Of a DNA stretch of 7,331 nt, positions 1-6,812 are shown piece after piece. The notes below the pieces were generated by a model. It was not told the origin of the DNA, did not search any database, and saw nothing but the letters and a program-made list of their open reading frames with translations. A program made the position numbers and the translations under genes. The stretch's first letter is position 1; each line of letters begins with the position of its first letter. Source of the DNA: JBFHER01 sp041584055 (GTDB lineage Bacteria > Bacteroidota > Bacteroidia > Bacteroidales > UBA5342); contig JBFHER010000184.1 of assembly GCA_041584055.1 (NCBI GenBank), forward strand, positions 1 through 7,331, read 5' to 3'.

Positions 1-1563
1 AATACCCAATGGCCCGGCAAAAATCAGTGCTTTTGGCACAATGGACTGGAAACAGGTAAATGGAGATGGATTCCAACTGATTTTGACCGTGGATTTGGCT
101 TATCTGTTCATGGGGATTATCACTATGGACATTATAATCCAAATGGTTATCAGCATGCCACCTTAAACAAGGTTTTAATTCCTTCGGGATCACAGGACAT
201 CAATCCGTATTACTCATCTTTATTTATTCGAAGGCTGCTTTCCAACGATGCGTTTAAAACGTTTTTTATAAACCGCTTTGCTGATTTGCTTAACACTCAG
301 TTTCTGCCTGAAAATGTGATCTATAAATGTGACCTAAAGGCAGATAAATTAGCCAATGAAATTGATCGCCATTACAACAAATGGAAAACATCTCTCATTT
401 TAAACAGTGCACTGGAATGGAAAACATCTCTGGAGTGGGATCTGAGGATCGCGTCCTTGAAGGATTTTTCAACAAAAAGATATACGGAGATGTTTAAACA
501 GCTGGCACTTGAGTTTAAGTTATCAGGAAAGGAACAGATCGTTAATATTACCGTGAATGATCCGGCAAAAGGCTACGTTAAACTGAATTCTTTAGAACTG
601 ACCATTTTCCCCTGGCAAGGCAGGTATTTTGCGGATGTACCGATAAAGCTTACAGCCATCCCAAAAGAAGGTTATCGCTTTTCAGGCTGGGAAGGATTGG
701 AAGACACAACTACAGAGATTGAAGTTTTACCGGGAAAAGCAGGTAAAATTAAAGCTATCTTTATAAAAGATGATGTACAGGGAATTCCTTTTGTTACGAT
801 CAATGAGCTTAACTACTTTTCAAGGGATGCGAGCAGTTCCGGAGAATGGATCGAGTTATATAATGCAGGGAAAGAGGATGTGAATTTAGGTGCCTGGGTG
901 CTTAACTCAGACAATGGACTATTTCCGTATATATTTCCTGAAAATTACATTTTAGAATCAGGAAACTACCTTGTGGTGAGCAATAATATTAAACAATTTG
1001 TGTCAAGGCATCCACGCGTTTACAACGTCCTCGGGGAGACTGATTTCAAGCTCAACGACACAGAAGGAAACATCACCTTGTATTCCAACGAAGGACAATG
1101 CATCGATTCTGTATATTATTCCTCCTATATGCCCTGGCCTGAATGTTCAGCTGCTGATGCAAAAACATTAGCGCTCCTATCCCCTTTTGGCAACAACTTA
1201 ATTGTTTCAAACTGGAGGGTGGCAGATGGTTATGGAACACCCGGTGAAGCAAACTATGATTTTTACACAGATCAAAAACAAACTCCTTTCACACCTGAAA
1301 TAAGCTTCTACCCCAATCCGGCAAAAGAACGCGTTTATTTCAACCTTCCAGCTCATTCCTCTGATGTGATGACACTGACAATTTTCGATCAGCAGGGCCG
1401 CATCATCTTAAGAACAACAATGAAGGAGATGGAAATAAGTTTGGGTGCATATGTATGGCATCTGCAAAACACAAGAGGGCAAAAGGTTGAAACCGGCATC
1501 TATTTTTGTAATTTCTCAGGTGAAAACATCAACAAAACGGTAAGTATTTCTGTTTTACCTTAA
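1..1563 (+). CDS. CotH kinase family secreted protein with lamin-tail domain and T9SS signal (5' truncated)
   Basis: The reading frame is open from the first base, so the N-terminus lies outside the window; 520 residues are visible. Residues 1 to about 175 match the C-terminal half of a CotH kinase-like domain: a WRWIPTDFDRGFG stretch at 21-33, with Asp27 and Asp29 as probable metal/ATP-site residues, and a later EIDRHYNKW helix near 120-128. Residues about 180-256 form a beta repeat resembling the divergent InlB B-repeat (ITVNDPAKGYV, then GYRFSGWEG). Residues about 263-418 are a lamin-tail domain (TINELNY, GEWIELYNAG, then a GTPGEANYD end). Residues about 434-520 are a type IX secretion sorting domain (SFYPNPAKERVYF, TIFDQQGRII, ETGIYFC). 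CotH proteins are atypical protein kinases. In Bacteroidota this architecture is typical of large exported or surface proteins whose substrate is unknown. The domain assignments are firm, the biological role is not. Confidence 0.88.
   Translation, partial: NTQWPGKNQCFWHNGLETGKWRWIPTDFDRGFGLSVHGDYHYGHYNPNGYQHATLNKVLIPSGSQDINPYYSSLFIRRLLSNDAFKTFFINRFADLLNTQFLPENVIYKCDLKADKLANEIDRHYNKWKTSLILNSALEWKTSLEWDLRIASLKDFSTKRYTEMFKQLALEFKLSGKEQIVNITVNDPAKGYVKLNSLELTIFPWQGRYFADVPIKLTAIPKEGYRFSGWEGLEDTTTEIEVLPGKAGKIKAIFIKDDVQGIPFVTINELNYFSRDASSSGEWIELYNAGKEDVNLGAWVLNSDNGLFPYIFPENYILESGNYLVVSNNIKQFVSRHPRVYNVLGETDFKLNDTEGNITLYSNEGQCIDSVYYSSYMPWPECSAADAKTLALLSPFGNNLIVSNWRVADGYGTPGEANYDFYTDQKQTPFTPEISFYPNPAKERVYFNLPAHSSDVMTLTIFDQQGRIILRTTMKEMEISLGAYVWHLQNTRGQKVETGIYFCNFSGENINKTVSISVLP
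380..431 (+). repeat. 36-bp-offset in-frame direct repeat inside the CotH gene
   Basis: The 16-base sequence AATGGAAAACATCTCT occurs at 380-395 and again at 416-431. The 36-bp offset is exactly 12 codons, so the protein repeats the peptide WKTSL. The copies lie in the helical tail of the CotH domain and look like a small in-frame duplication whose spacer has since diverged. Confidence 0.7.
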
Positions 1564-1642
1564 CAGTTGTTTTGCGTCACTCCGGAAATAGCTGATACGC
1601 ATTCTAACAAATCACTTTCGTAAATTTCAACATTACTTGCCC

Positions 1643-2179
1643 ATGACAAAAAACTACGTATTTATTGCAAAAAGTCTGGATGGTTATATTGCTGACAAAA
1701 ATGGAGGGCTGGAATGGCTAAATTCAATTCCAAACCCGGATCAGAATGATATGGGCTACAACGCATTCATGGATAAAATTGATGCCATCGTTATGGGAAG
1801 AAATACCTTTTCGGTAGTAAGTGAATTTGACATGGACTGGCCCTACCACAAACCTGTTTTTGTGTTGAGCAATCACCTGAAAACAATCCCACCGAAATGC
1901 AAGGGCAAGGTAGAACTTATAAATGGTTCTGAATCTAAAATTTTAAAAGCGCTTGAAGAACGAGGATTTCGTTCGCTCTACATTGATGGTGGAATTACGG
2001 TGCAAGCTTTTTTAGCCGCTGACTTAATCGATGAACTCATCATTACAACACTTCCCATCCTTCTTGGCGGGGGCATCCCACTTTTTAAAGAACTTCCGGA
2101 TAAACTAGAATTTGAGCACATCCGCTCCGAGGTATTTTTAAATGCAATTGTGCAGGATCATTACAAACGCAAACGTTGA
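1643..2179 (+). CDS. Dihydrofolate reductase family protein (RibD C-terminal-like)
   Basis: A 178-residue protein, complete and of normal length for the small stand-alone DHFR/RibD-C family (YyaP/YwjB-like). It has the family motifs in order: SLDGYIA (11-17), which frames the NADPH/substrate pocket, MGRNTF (51-56), LYIDGG (112-117) and LLGGGIPLF (140-148). The fold is a Rossmann-like NAD(P)H-dependent reductase. Members of this clade are usually not the folate enzyme, and their natural substrates are mostly unknown. I chose the ATG at 1643; a TTG two codons upstream (1637) is in frame but unlikely. The gene starts 79 bp after the CotH gene. A weak -7-like TAAATTTC (1621-1628) precedes it, so it is probably transcribed alone. 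There is no signal peptide, so it should be cytoplasmic. Confidence 0.85.
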   Translation: MTKNYVFIAKSLDGYIADKNGGLEWLNSIPNPDQNDMGYNAFMDKIDAIVMGRNTFSVVSEFDMDWPYHKPVFVLSNHLKTIPPKCKGKVELINGSESKILKALEERGFRSLYIDGGITVQAFLAADLIDELIITTLPILLGGGIPLFKELPDKLEFEHIRSEVFLNAIVQDHYKRKR

Positions 2180-2227
2180 TTCAATCATATAATGCAGATG
2201 CATGAGCCACCACATATTCGCCTAATC

Positions 2228-2239
2228 TGTTAATTAACA
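2228..2239. repeat. 12-bp perfect palindrome TGTTAATTAACA
   Basis: A perfect 12-bp palindrome 49 bp past the reductase stop codon and well upstream of the peroxidase promoter. It is not followed by a T-run, so it is not a terminator. It could be a regulator site, but AT-rich palindromes of this size also arise by chance. Confidence 0.4.
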
Positions 2240-2314
2240 TCCTATTCCACAATCCGATTAAATATTACCGGCACGAAATTAAAAATAAAACAAAGTTGCT
2301 ACGGACTTAGCGTC

Positions 2315-2331
2315 TAATCAATCTTTGATTA
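2315..2331. repeat. Inverted repeat TAATCAA-tct-TTGATTA
   Basis: Two perfect 7-bp arms (2315-2321 and 2325-2331) with a 3-base loop. An A-run follows on the + strand, which is the wrong polarity for a terminator of the reductase gene. The repeat ends 16 bp before the -33 element of the peroxidase promoter, where an activator or additional repressor could bind. No known site was recognised. Confidence 0.45.
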
Positions 2332-2339
2332 AAAAAACA

Positions 2340-2355
2340 ATATCGCTTGCGATAT
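2340..2355. promoter_or_regulatory. Predicted OhrR operator O1 (ATATCGC-tt-GCGATAT)
   Basis: Perfect 7-bp arms around a TT centre. The palindrome covers the TTG (2347-2349) that serves as the -33 element, so a protein bound here would occlude the promoter. The gene order (peroxidase then ohrR) and the usual autoregulation of MarR/OhrR proteins make OhrR the obvious ligand. Binding is an inference. The arms are more GC-rich than the AT-rich TACAATT-type operators known for Bacillus OhrR. Confidence 0.6.
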
Positions 2356-2376
2356 AAATAAAAAGTTGTATATTTG
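2347..2376 (+). promoter_or_regulatory. Bacteroidota-type promoter of the peroxidase-ohrR unit
   Basis: TTG (2347-2349) is separated by 19 bp from TATATTTG (2369-2376), an exact match to the Bacteroidota -7 consensus TAnnTTTG at the usual spacing. Transcription would start near 2381-2383, giving a leader of about 63 nt that ends in an A-rich stretch before the ATG at 2445. Confidence 0.7.
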
Positions 2377-2377
2377 C

Positions 2378-2388
2378 ATCGTATGCGA
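2378..2388. promoter_or_regulatory. Predicted second, degenerate operator O2 (ATCGTATGCGA)
   Basis: It matches the core of O1 (ATCGCTTGCGA, 2342-2352) at 9 of 11 positions and lies exactly 36 bp downstream, over the expected transcription start. Its dyad symmetry is poorer than that of O1. Two sites flanking the -7 box would suit cooperative or graded repression. Confidence 0.4.
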
Positions 2389-2444
2389 CTGTATCTTGCA
2401 TGACCTATTATAAATATGTCGTTTAAAATTAAAAAACACAAAAA

Positions 2445-3062
2445 ATGGAAACAAATAAATCAGTTACAGAAAAAAACGAAACCTTCAAACAAACGATTCT
2501 ACGTAAGATGTATCCCATCATACGGAAAATTGGAAAAAAAGGTAAAAACGGGACAGTATTAATCAATTCGCAAAACGTAGAGCCAGGCAGCTCTTTTTAC
2601 GATTTAAATGTGGTTTTAAACAGCGGCAAAACGCTCTCATTTTCTGAGCTTAAGGGTAAAAAGGTCGTTTTGGTAAATACTGCCTCCAATTGCGGATACA
2701 CCGGTCAATATTCCGAATTACAATCATTGTATGAAAGCCAGGCAAACTCATTTCACATCATTGCTTTTCCTGCAAATGACTTTGCGGAGCAGGAGAAAAG
2801 CAACGATACAGAAATAGCCAGCTTTTGCCAGTTAAATTATGGTGTCACTTTTCCAATTGCAAAGAAAGGAGTGGTGATCAAAAATGATGAGCAACAGGCA
2901 GTTTTCAAATGGCTTACTGACAAAATCAAAAATGGCTGGAATACACATGAGCCCGATTGGAATTTCAGTAAATACATTATTGATGAGAAGGGTGTTTTAA
3001 CGCATTATTTCGGCCCATCGGTTTCACCTTTGGAAGATGAATTTTTAAAGGCTTTGAAATAA
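2445..3062 (+). CDS. Thiol (cysteine) glutathione peroxidase family protein
   Basis: A 205-residue peroxidase that reduces hydrogen peroxide and organic or lipid hydroperoxides, in this family usually with thioredoxin as electron donor. The peroxidatic Cys83 sits in NTASNCGYTGQY. The catalytic tetrad is completed by Gln116 (NDFAEQE), Trp172 and Asn173 (WNFSKY). Cys128 in FCQLNYGVTFP is at the resolving-cysteine position of thioredoxin-dependent members. These are the only two cysteines; the common FPCNQF cysteine is replaced (FPANDF). The first 48 or so residues form a basic, amphipathic extension (TILRKMYPIIRKIGKKGK) before the thioredoxin fold, with no signal peptide; it could associate with membranes. 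The start ATG follows an A-rich leader. It is the first gene of a unit with ohrR, and the promoter carries palindromic operators. Selenocysteine is not used: the active-site codon is TGC. Confidence 0.92.
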   Translation: METNKSVTEKNETFKQTILRKMYPIIRKIGKKGKNGTVLINSQNVEPGSSFYDLNVVLNSGKTLSFSELKGKKVVLVNTASNCGYTGQYSELQSLYESQANSFHIIAFPANDFAEQEKSNDTEIASFCQLNYGVTFPIAKKGVVIKNDEQQAVFKWLTDKIKNGWNTHEPDWNFSKYIIDEKGVLTHYFGPSVSPLEDEFLKALK

Positions 3063-3171
3063 TTCAAAGATCGCTTATGCCACAAACAGACAATTTTAAA
3101 TTAAATTGCAGGCCTTAGCATTTTTATTTTTTATCACTGTATTAATTACTGCGATACATTTCTTTTTACAT

Positions 3172-3624
3172 ATGACTTACGAACAACTTAAGTTAGAAAA
3201 TCAACTGTGCTTCCCTGTTTACGCGGCATCTCGCTTAATAACCAGGGAATATCAGCCTTTTTTAGATCGTTTAGGGATAACATATCCACAATATTTGGTT
3301 TTAATGGTACTATGGGAGCATGGCAATCTTCCGGTCAGTGACATAGCTAAAACGCTAATTCTGAACACCAACACCATCACCCCATTGCTTAAACGGATGG
3401 AAAAACAGGGACTGATCGATAGAAAGCGGTCAAAAGAAGATGAGCGAAAAGTGCATATAGAACTCACCGAAAAGGGGACGCAACTCAAGGACAAAGCTGC
3501 TCAAATTCCTGAGGAATTAATAAAGCGCTTATCGGATAGTGACATAAAACATGATGATTTGAAGCAACTTAAAGAAAACCTGAATTCAATTATTTCGTTT
3601 TTATCCCGGGAAAACATAAAGTAA
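3172..3624 (+). CDS. ohrR: OhrR, MarR-family organic hydroperoxide-sensing repressor
   Basis: A 150-residue MarR-family winged-helix protein. The N-terminal LENQLCFPVYAASR block is the OhrR signature, with the peroxide-reactive Cys13. Tyr27 and Tyr38 (TYPQY) stand 14 and 25 residues later, as do the two tyrosines that hydrogen-bond the reactive cysteine of Bacillus OhrR (Cys15, Tyr29, Tyr40). The recognition helix lies around 64-80 (NTNTITPLLKRMEKQG) and the wing around 84-102, with DER at 90-92. Cys13 is the only cysteine, so this is the one-cysteine type, inactivated by a mixed disulfide or over-oxidation rather than by an intersubunit disulfide as in Xanthomonas. I chose the ATG at 3172; a TTG at 3106 would add 22 hydrophobic residues foreign to the family. 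The gene lies 109 bp after the peroxidase on the same strand with no clear promoter of its own. The usual partner gene ohr is absent from the window. Confidence 0.93.
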   Translation: MTYEQLKLENQLCFPVYAASRLITREYQPFLDRLGITYPQYLVLMVLWEHGNLPVSDIAKTLILNTNTITPLLKRMEKQGLIDRKRSKEDERKVHIELTEKGTQLKDKAAQIPEELIKRLSDSDIKHDDLKQLKENLNSIISFLSRENIK

Positions 3625-3641
3625 TGAATCTGTTTTACACT

Positions 3642-3749
3642 CAAACTTGTTTATCAATCACGATTCGGGAATTTCTGTTGCCTTTGAATGTTCACGGATG
3701 ATGTGACCAGGTAAATTTGAAGAACACGACTGCATGACTGACAAGTTTG
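3642..3749. repeat. 9-bp inverted repeat spanning the convergent gap
   Basis: CAAACTTGT (3642-3650) is the exact reverse complement of ACAAGTTTG (3741-3749), 90 bp apart. Together they bracket most of the 131-bp gap between ohrR and the convergent lipoprotein gene. No compact hairpin with a T-run was found here for either strand, so termination of both units is unexplained. The repeat may be a long-range stem or coincidence. Confidence 0.35.
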
Positions 3750-3755
3750 GATGTA

Positions 3756-4493
3756 CTATTCTATTTTCCAATCCCCTAGAATATATAATTCATCCACCCC
3801 TTCATCGATTATATTTGATGCTTTAATTTTCGTTGATGATAGTTCAATTCGGTCATAAAAATAGCTGTTTTGTACATAGAAATTCGATTTAAAACAAACA
3901 GTTTCTTCATTTTCCCAGGCAGTTTTAATATAAAAATTAATCCAGGGTGAGTCCATGATCGCGTGATCTGCGAATCCTGAAATATCGATTATCAGCGGTG
4001 TACTAAAAAAGACAGTATCGCCTATTAAACCATAGGGCGGCCTTAATATCAAGGCATAATTCGTGTAAGCATTGCCATCAAAGTAGCTACATTCTATTCG
4101 CAAGGAATCTTCATTTAAAAATATCTGATTCGCTGCATCCACAAGCATCCCATCAATTCTTAAGCGATTTGCAAGTTCAGGTATTGAGATATTAATTTCT
4201 CCGCTGTACTTTTCGTTTGCTATTCCAGATGCCATTAATTTAACATTTGATATCCCCGCATTTCTAAAAATATAATCCACTTCATTCTCACCTCCCACAT
4301 TAAGCGTTGTTGTATCATTTATTACCCAACTTGCATAATGCAAGGTTTCATCCACACTTAAACGCACTTTCACCGGAGACACATCATCGTTTAGCTCAAA
4401 TTTGATTTCAATTGTTTGACGATCTTCTTTGGTGTTGCATCCCCATAAAGAGAACAATACCCCTAGTACTATTACTAACTTAATTCCATCCAT
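3756..4493 (-). CDS. Lipoprotein of unknown function with N-terminal PKD-like domain
   Basis: A 245-residue protein. It begins with a short hydrophobic signal ending in SLWGC, giving a lipidated Cys19; Trp at -2 is unusual for a lipobox. The residues after the cysteine (NTKEDR) are charged and loosely resemble the acidic or lysine-acidic export signals that send Bacteroidota lipoproteins to the cell surface. Residues about 27-103 read like a PKD-type beta-sandwich: Trp56 in ASWVIND, then Tyr74, Gly80 and Val84 in the order expected of the Y...G...V strand pattern. Residues 105-245 are beta-rich with many aromatics and match nothing I recognise. The gene lies 51 bp downstream of the lyase on the same strand with no good promoter between, so the two are probably co-transcribed. 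A role as a glycan-binding or anchoring partner of the lyase is inferred from context only. Confidence 0.75.
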   Translation of the reverse strand: MDGIKLVIVLGVLFSLWGCNTKEDRQTIEIKFELNDDVSPVKVRLSVDETLHYASWVINDTTTLNVGGENEVDYIFRNAGISNVKLMASGIANEKYSGEINISIPELANRLRIDGMLVDAANQIFLNEDSLRIECSYFDGNAYTNYALILRPPYGLIGDTVFFSTPLIIDISGFADHAIMDSPWINFYIKTAWENEETVCFKSNFYVQNSYFYDRIELSSTKIKASNIIDEGVDELYILGDWKIE

Positions 4494-4544
4494 ATGGCGT
4501 TTGGTGTTAATGGGTTAAAGATTTTTCAAATAAAACTCGCATGA

Positions 4545-6791
4545 TTATAAGGTTCGGGATGAAACAATGTCCATTGTAAACGTTCCCGTAGGAATTCGAA
4601 TTTGGATCCAATCCTGACCAGAGGCAGTGATCTCCGCCGTTTTTCCATTGAGACTTACCGATTGTATTTCAGGATAATAGAAGGTCACTTTGGCGCCCCT
4701 GGATGTAATCATTCCTTGCATCCCGGAAGACACAGACGCGGAATTCATATAAAGTGCAATGGACTTATCCGATTTAAAGCCACAACGAACACTTTGTCCA
4801 TTATCAAACGAAAGCCCTTTTACAAAATAGGATACTAATTTTCCTTTATTCGTTCGGAACAGAACATCCTCTCCCTGAAACTTTTTCCCTCCTTGAACGC
4901 CGGGAGACCTTCCTTCGGAAACAAAGGCCATATCCTCGATTGGCCCCTGAACAATTTTACATCCAGTATATTCAGCGGCAGAAATTCTGGAAAATTCTCC
5001 TGTTTTGTGGGTTTTATCACCAGGAAATAAAACGGTAAGGATATCCTTCCTTTTATTCTTTGGATTATAATTGACGTATAAATAATCTGCTGCATAAGAA
5101 TATTCCTTCGCTTGATTTGCGGTCCGTTTTATCTCAACAGAGGCAGGAGGTGTTCCTAAAAATGTGGTTAACGATGCTTTATTTTCAGAATACAAACGAG
5201 GACCCTGGGCGCCATTTTCTTTTTTGATTTCTGAAAAATAGTGTGCTTCAGGCAGAATGGTTTGTATCACGCCTGCGTTTGGATGCCAGATAACATTAAC
5301 ATTGTCTGCGGCGTTATCGGTGTAAACATGATCCATCACCAGATAATAACCATTCGTAGCATGCGATGCATGTATGAAAACTACATCTCTCGCATGTGTT
5401 CCCTCAATGGCGGTTGTACTAACACCTCTAAAATATTCTACACCTTGTCCAACAAGACCTTCTGTTATCCCTTGTCCTACATTTGCTGAATGTTTTTTTC
5501 CGCCAATCATTAAGCAACTGGAGGACTCAGAATTTGAATGCATGTAGTCAAACGTGGCGGTGTAGCCATCCACAGTTACATCATTCCCAGGTCCATTGTA
5601 ACCACCATTTCTTAAAAGGATTTCACCATAAGCTGCCAAAGCAATGGCATTTACCTCATAATGTGTATGATATTCTGTGTTCCCCGTCAGGTTGAGCATG
5701 CTCAGATACAGCGCATTTTTAGAGGCATCCTGTGATTTCAGGGCGGCATAATTTTTAAACAAACGACTGGGAGCCAGCACCGCATCATCCGTATTAAATT
5801 CCAAAGGATTATTATTTGCAGCCGTTCCGGCCATAATTAAGTAGTTAGACAGATGCCCCTTCAAGGTCCCGTTAGAAATACCGGCGCCTTCACGCAAAGT
5901 CCACATGGCATAATTATATGCTTTGGAAGAAAATCTGGCAGCCGATACAATGTGGGGAGAGAGTATCCAATTTCCGGGTTCTATATCCCAAGGTTTCTGG
6001 GTTTCAGTATTTCGCGAATCGCCATACAATAAAATCCGCCCAAAAGGAGCTGTTGCATACCCATAAATAAACTCTTTTAGCCCAATGATTCCCGGATTTG
6101 TATAGTACTCGTTATAGCCCATGTATTCCATAATATCAGGGGTTGTATTTTTAGCCGCTCGTTCAATGGAGTTCCACCGTTGTACACAATAGCCGTTACC
6201 CGCGGGAGAAACACCATCATCAGGCATGTAATGTTCAGATAAACCGATATCAAAATTGACTTTTGCCATCTTAAAATTCGTTTCATCACCAATGTATTTA
6301 TACCATAGCATGCGCATTGCCCAGCCATGCGGATCCCACTTACCAATGACAAGATCCATAATTTTATTTTTAAGCATCGACTCATAGCTTAGGAGCGTTG
6401 CTGAATCCAGATCATATCGGATTACATCCAATGCCAACAATGCATAAAACAGTTCGTGAGAAGGAACTGATGAGGTGGCAGCTCCGTTGCCGATTTTCAT
6501 TTCAGCGATTCTGCTTTCGAATTTTCGCTTTATTGCCTCAATGTATATTTTCTTGTTTTCGGCATCCAGGATATACGCCAGTGCCCCTCCGCCCATTACA
6601 TCCCTTGTTTCACGCCCATTGATTGCCATTTCCACAGCATTTACCTTCATTGATGCATACAAGGGCGAGCTTGAAGCCAACGATCTCCAGTAAGGGTAGT
6701 CAGCAGTATTTATTAGCTTGCCGGCAATGCCATTGTTTGCCGGCAACAATAGTACAAAAACGAAGCAGATTAGAAATTTTTTGATATTCAT
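4545..6791 (-). CDS. Heparinase II/III-like polysaccharide lyase, secreted
   Basis: A complete 748-residue protein with a classical signal peptide (KK, hydrophobic 6-16, probable cleavage after GIA near residue 23). Residues about 30-330 are helix-rich, as in the alpha/alpha toroid of polysaccharide lyases, with a WDPHGWAMRMLWYKY helix (152-166) and a DDGVSPAGNGY segment (191-201) like the substrate-cleft Gly/Tyr loop of alginate and heparin lyases. Residues about 360-590 carry the heparinase II/III-like beta-sandwich: HTHYEVNAIALAAYGEILL (375-393), where His375 and His377 match the HxHxD block but the Asp position is Glu379, then MHSN (417-420) and YYLVMDHV (482-489). The rest is a beta-rich C-terminus. 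Such enzymes cleave uronate-containing glycans by beta-elimination. The substrate cannot be read from the sequence, and PL8 is a less likely alternative. There is no T9SS domain, so it is periplasmic or secreted by another route. It heads an operon with the lipoprotein gene. Confidence 0.78.
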   Translation of the reverse strand: MNIKKFLICFVFVLLLPANNGIAGKLINTADYPYWRSLASSSPLYASMKVNAVEMAINGRETRDVMGGGALAYILDAENKKIYIEAIKRKFESRIAEMKIGNGAATSSVPSHELFYALLALDVIRYDLDSATLLSYESMLKNKIMDLVIGKWDPHGWAMRMLWYKYIGDETNFKMAKVNFDIGLSEHYMPDDGVSPAGNGYCVQRWNSIERAAKNTTPDIMEYMGYNEYYTNPGIIGLKEFIYGYATAPFGRILLYGDSRNTETQKPWDIEPGNWILSPHIVSAARFSSKAYNYAMWTLREGAGISNGTLKGHLSNYLIMAGTAANNNPLEFNTDDAVLAPSRLFKNYAALKSQDASKNALYLSMLNLTGNTEYHTHYEVNAIALAAYGEILLRNGGYNGPGNDVTVDGYTATFDYMHSNSESSSCLMIGGKKHSANVGQGITEGLVGQGVEYFRGVSTTAIEGTHARDVVFIHASHATNGYYLVMDHVYTDNAADNVNVIWHPNAGVIQTILPEAHYFSEIKKENGAQGPRLYSENKASLTTFLGTPPASVEIKRTANQAKEYSYAADYLYVNYNPKNKRKDILTVLFPGDKTHKTGEFSRISAAEYTGCKIVQGPIEDMAFVSEGRSPGVQGGKKFQGEDVLFRTNKGKLVSYFVKGLSFDNGQSVRCGFKSDKSIALYMNSASVSSGMQGMITSRGAKVTFYYPEIQSVSLNGKTAEITASGQDWIQIRIPTGTFTMDIVSSRTL

Positions 6792-6800
6792 AAGTTACTT

Positions 6801-6812
6801 TTTTCGCGAAAA
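6801..6812. promoter_or_regulatory. 12-bp palindrome TTTTCGCGAAAA before the lyase start
   Basis: A perfect palindrome 9 bp upstream of the lyase ATG, inside the predicted leader. It is too close to the start to be a promoter element if the TACCTTTG box (6972-6979) is used. It could be an operator or a small RNA hairpin affecting translation. No ligand was recognised. Confidence 0.4.

Noticed and set aside
1637..1642. TTG start two codons upstream of the DHFR-family gene
   Set aside because: The ATG at 1643 gives the expected N-terminus (MTKNYVFIAKSLDGYIA), and no ribosome-binding feature favours the TTG.
2315..2338. Inverted repeat plus homopolymer run as a terminator for the reductase gene
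   Set aside because: The run following the stem is A on the + strand, not T, and no minus-strand gene would use it.
3106..3171. TTG-initiated 22-residue hydrophobic extension of OhrR, as if membrane-anchored
   Set aside because: OhrR proteins begin close to the LENQLC block. The ATG at 3172 gives the normal length, and the hydrophobic reading reflects T-rich intergenic DNA.
3712..3719. TAAATTTG on the + strand, a perfect -7 box that would drive antisense RNA into the lipoprotein gene
   Set aside because: No -33 TTG at proper spacing (nearest is 25 bp away) and no gene downstream on that strand; such boxes are frequent by chance in AT-rich DNA.
4494..4544. Separate promoter for the lipoprotein gene
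   Set aside because: No TAnnTTTG match on the minus strand in the 51-bp gap; co-transcription with the lyase is simpler.
4602..6693. Several open frames of 70-102 codons on both strands within the lyase gene, and one antisense to ohrR
   Set aside because: They overlap well-supported genes, show no recognisable domains and have compositions expected of shadow frames.
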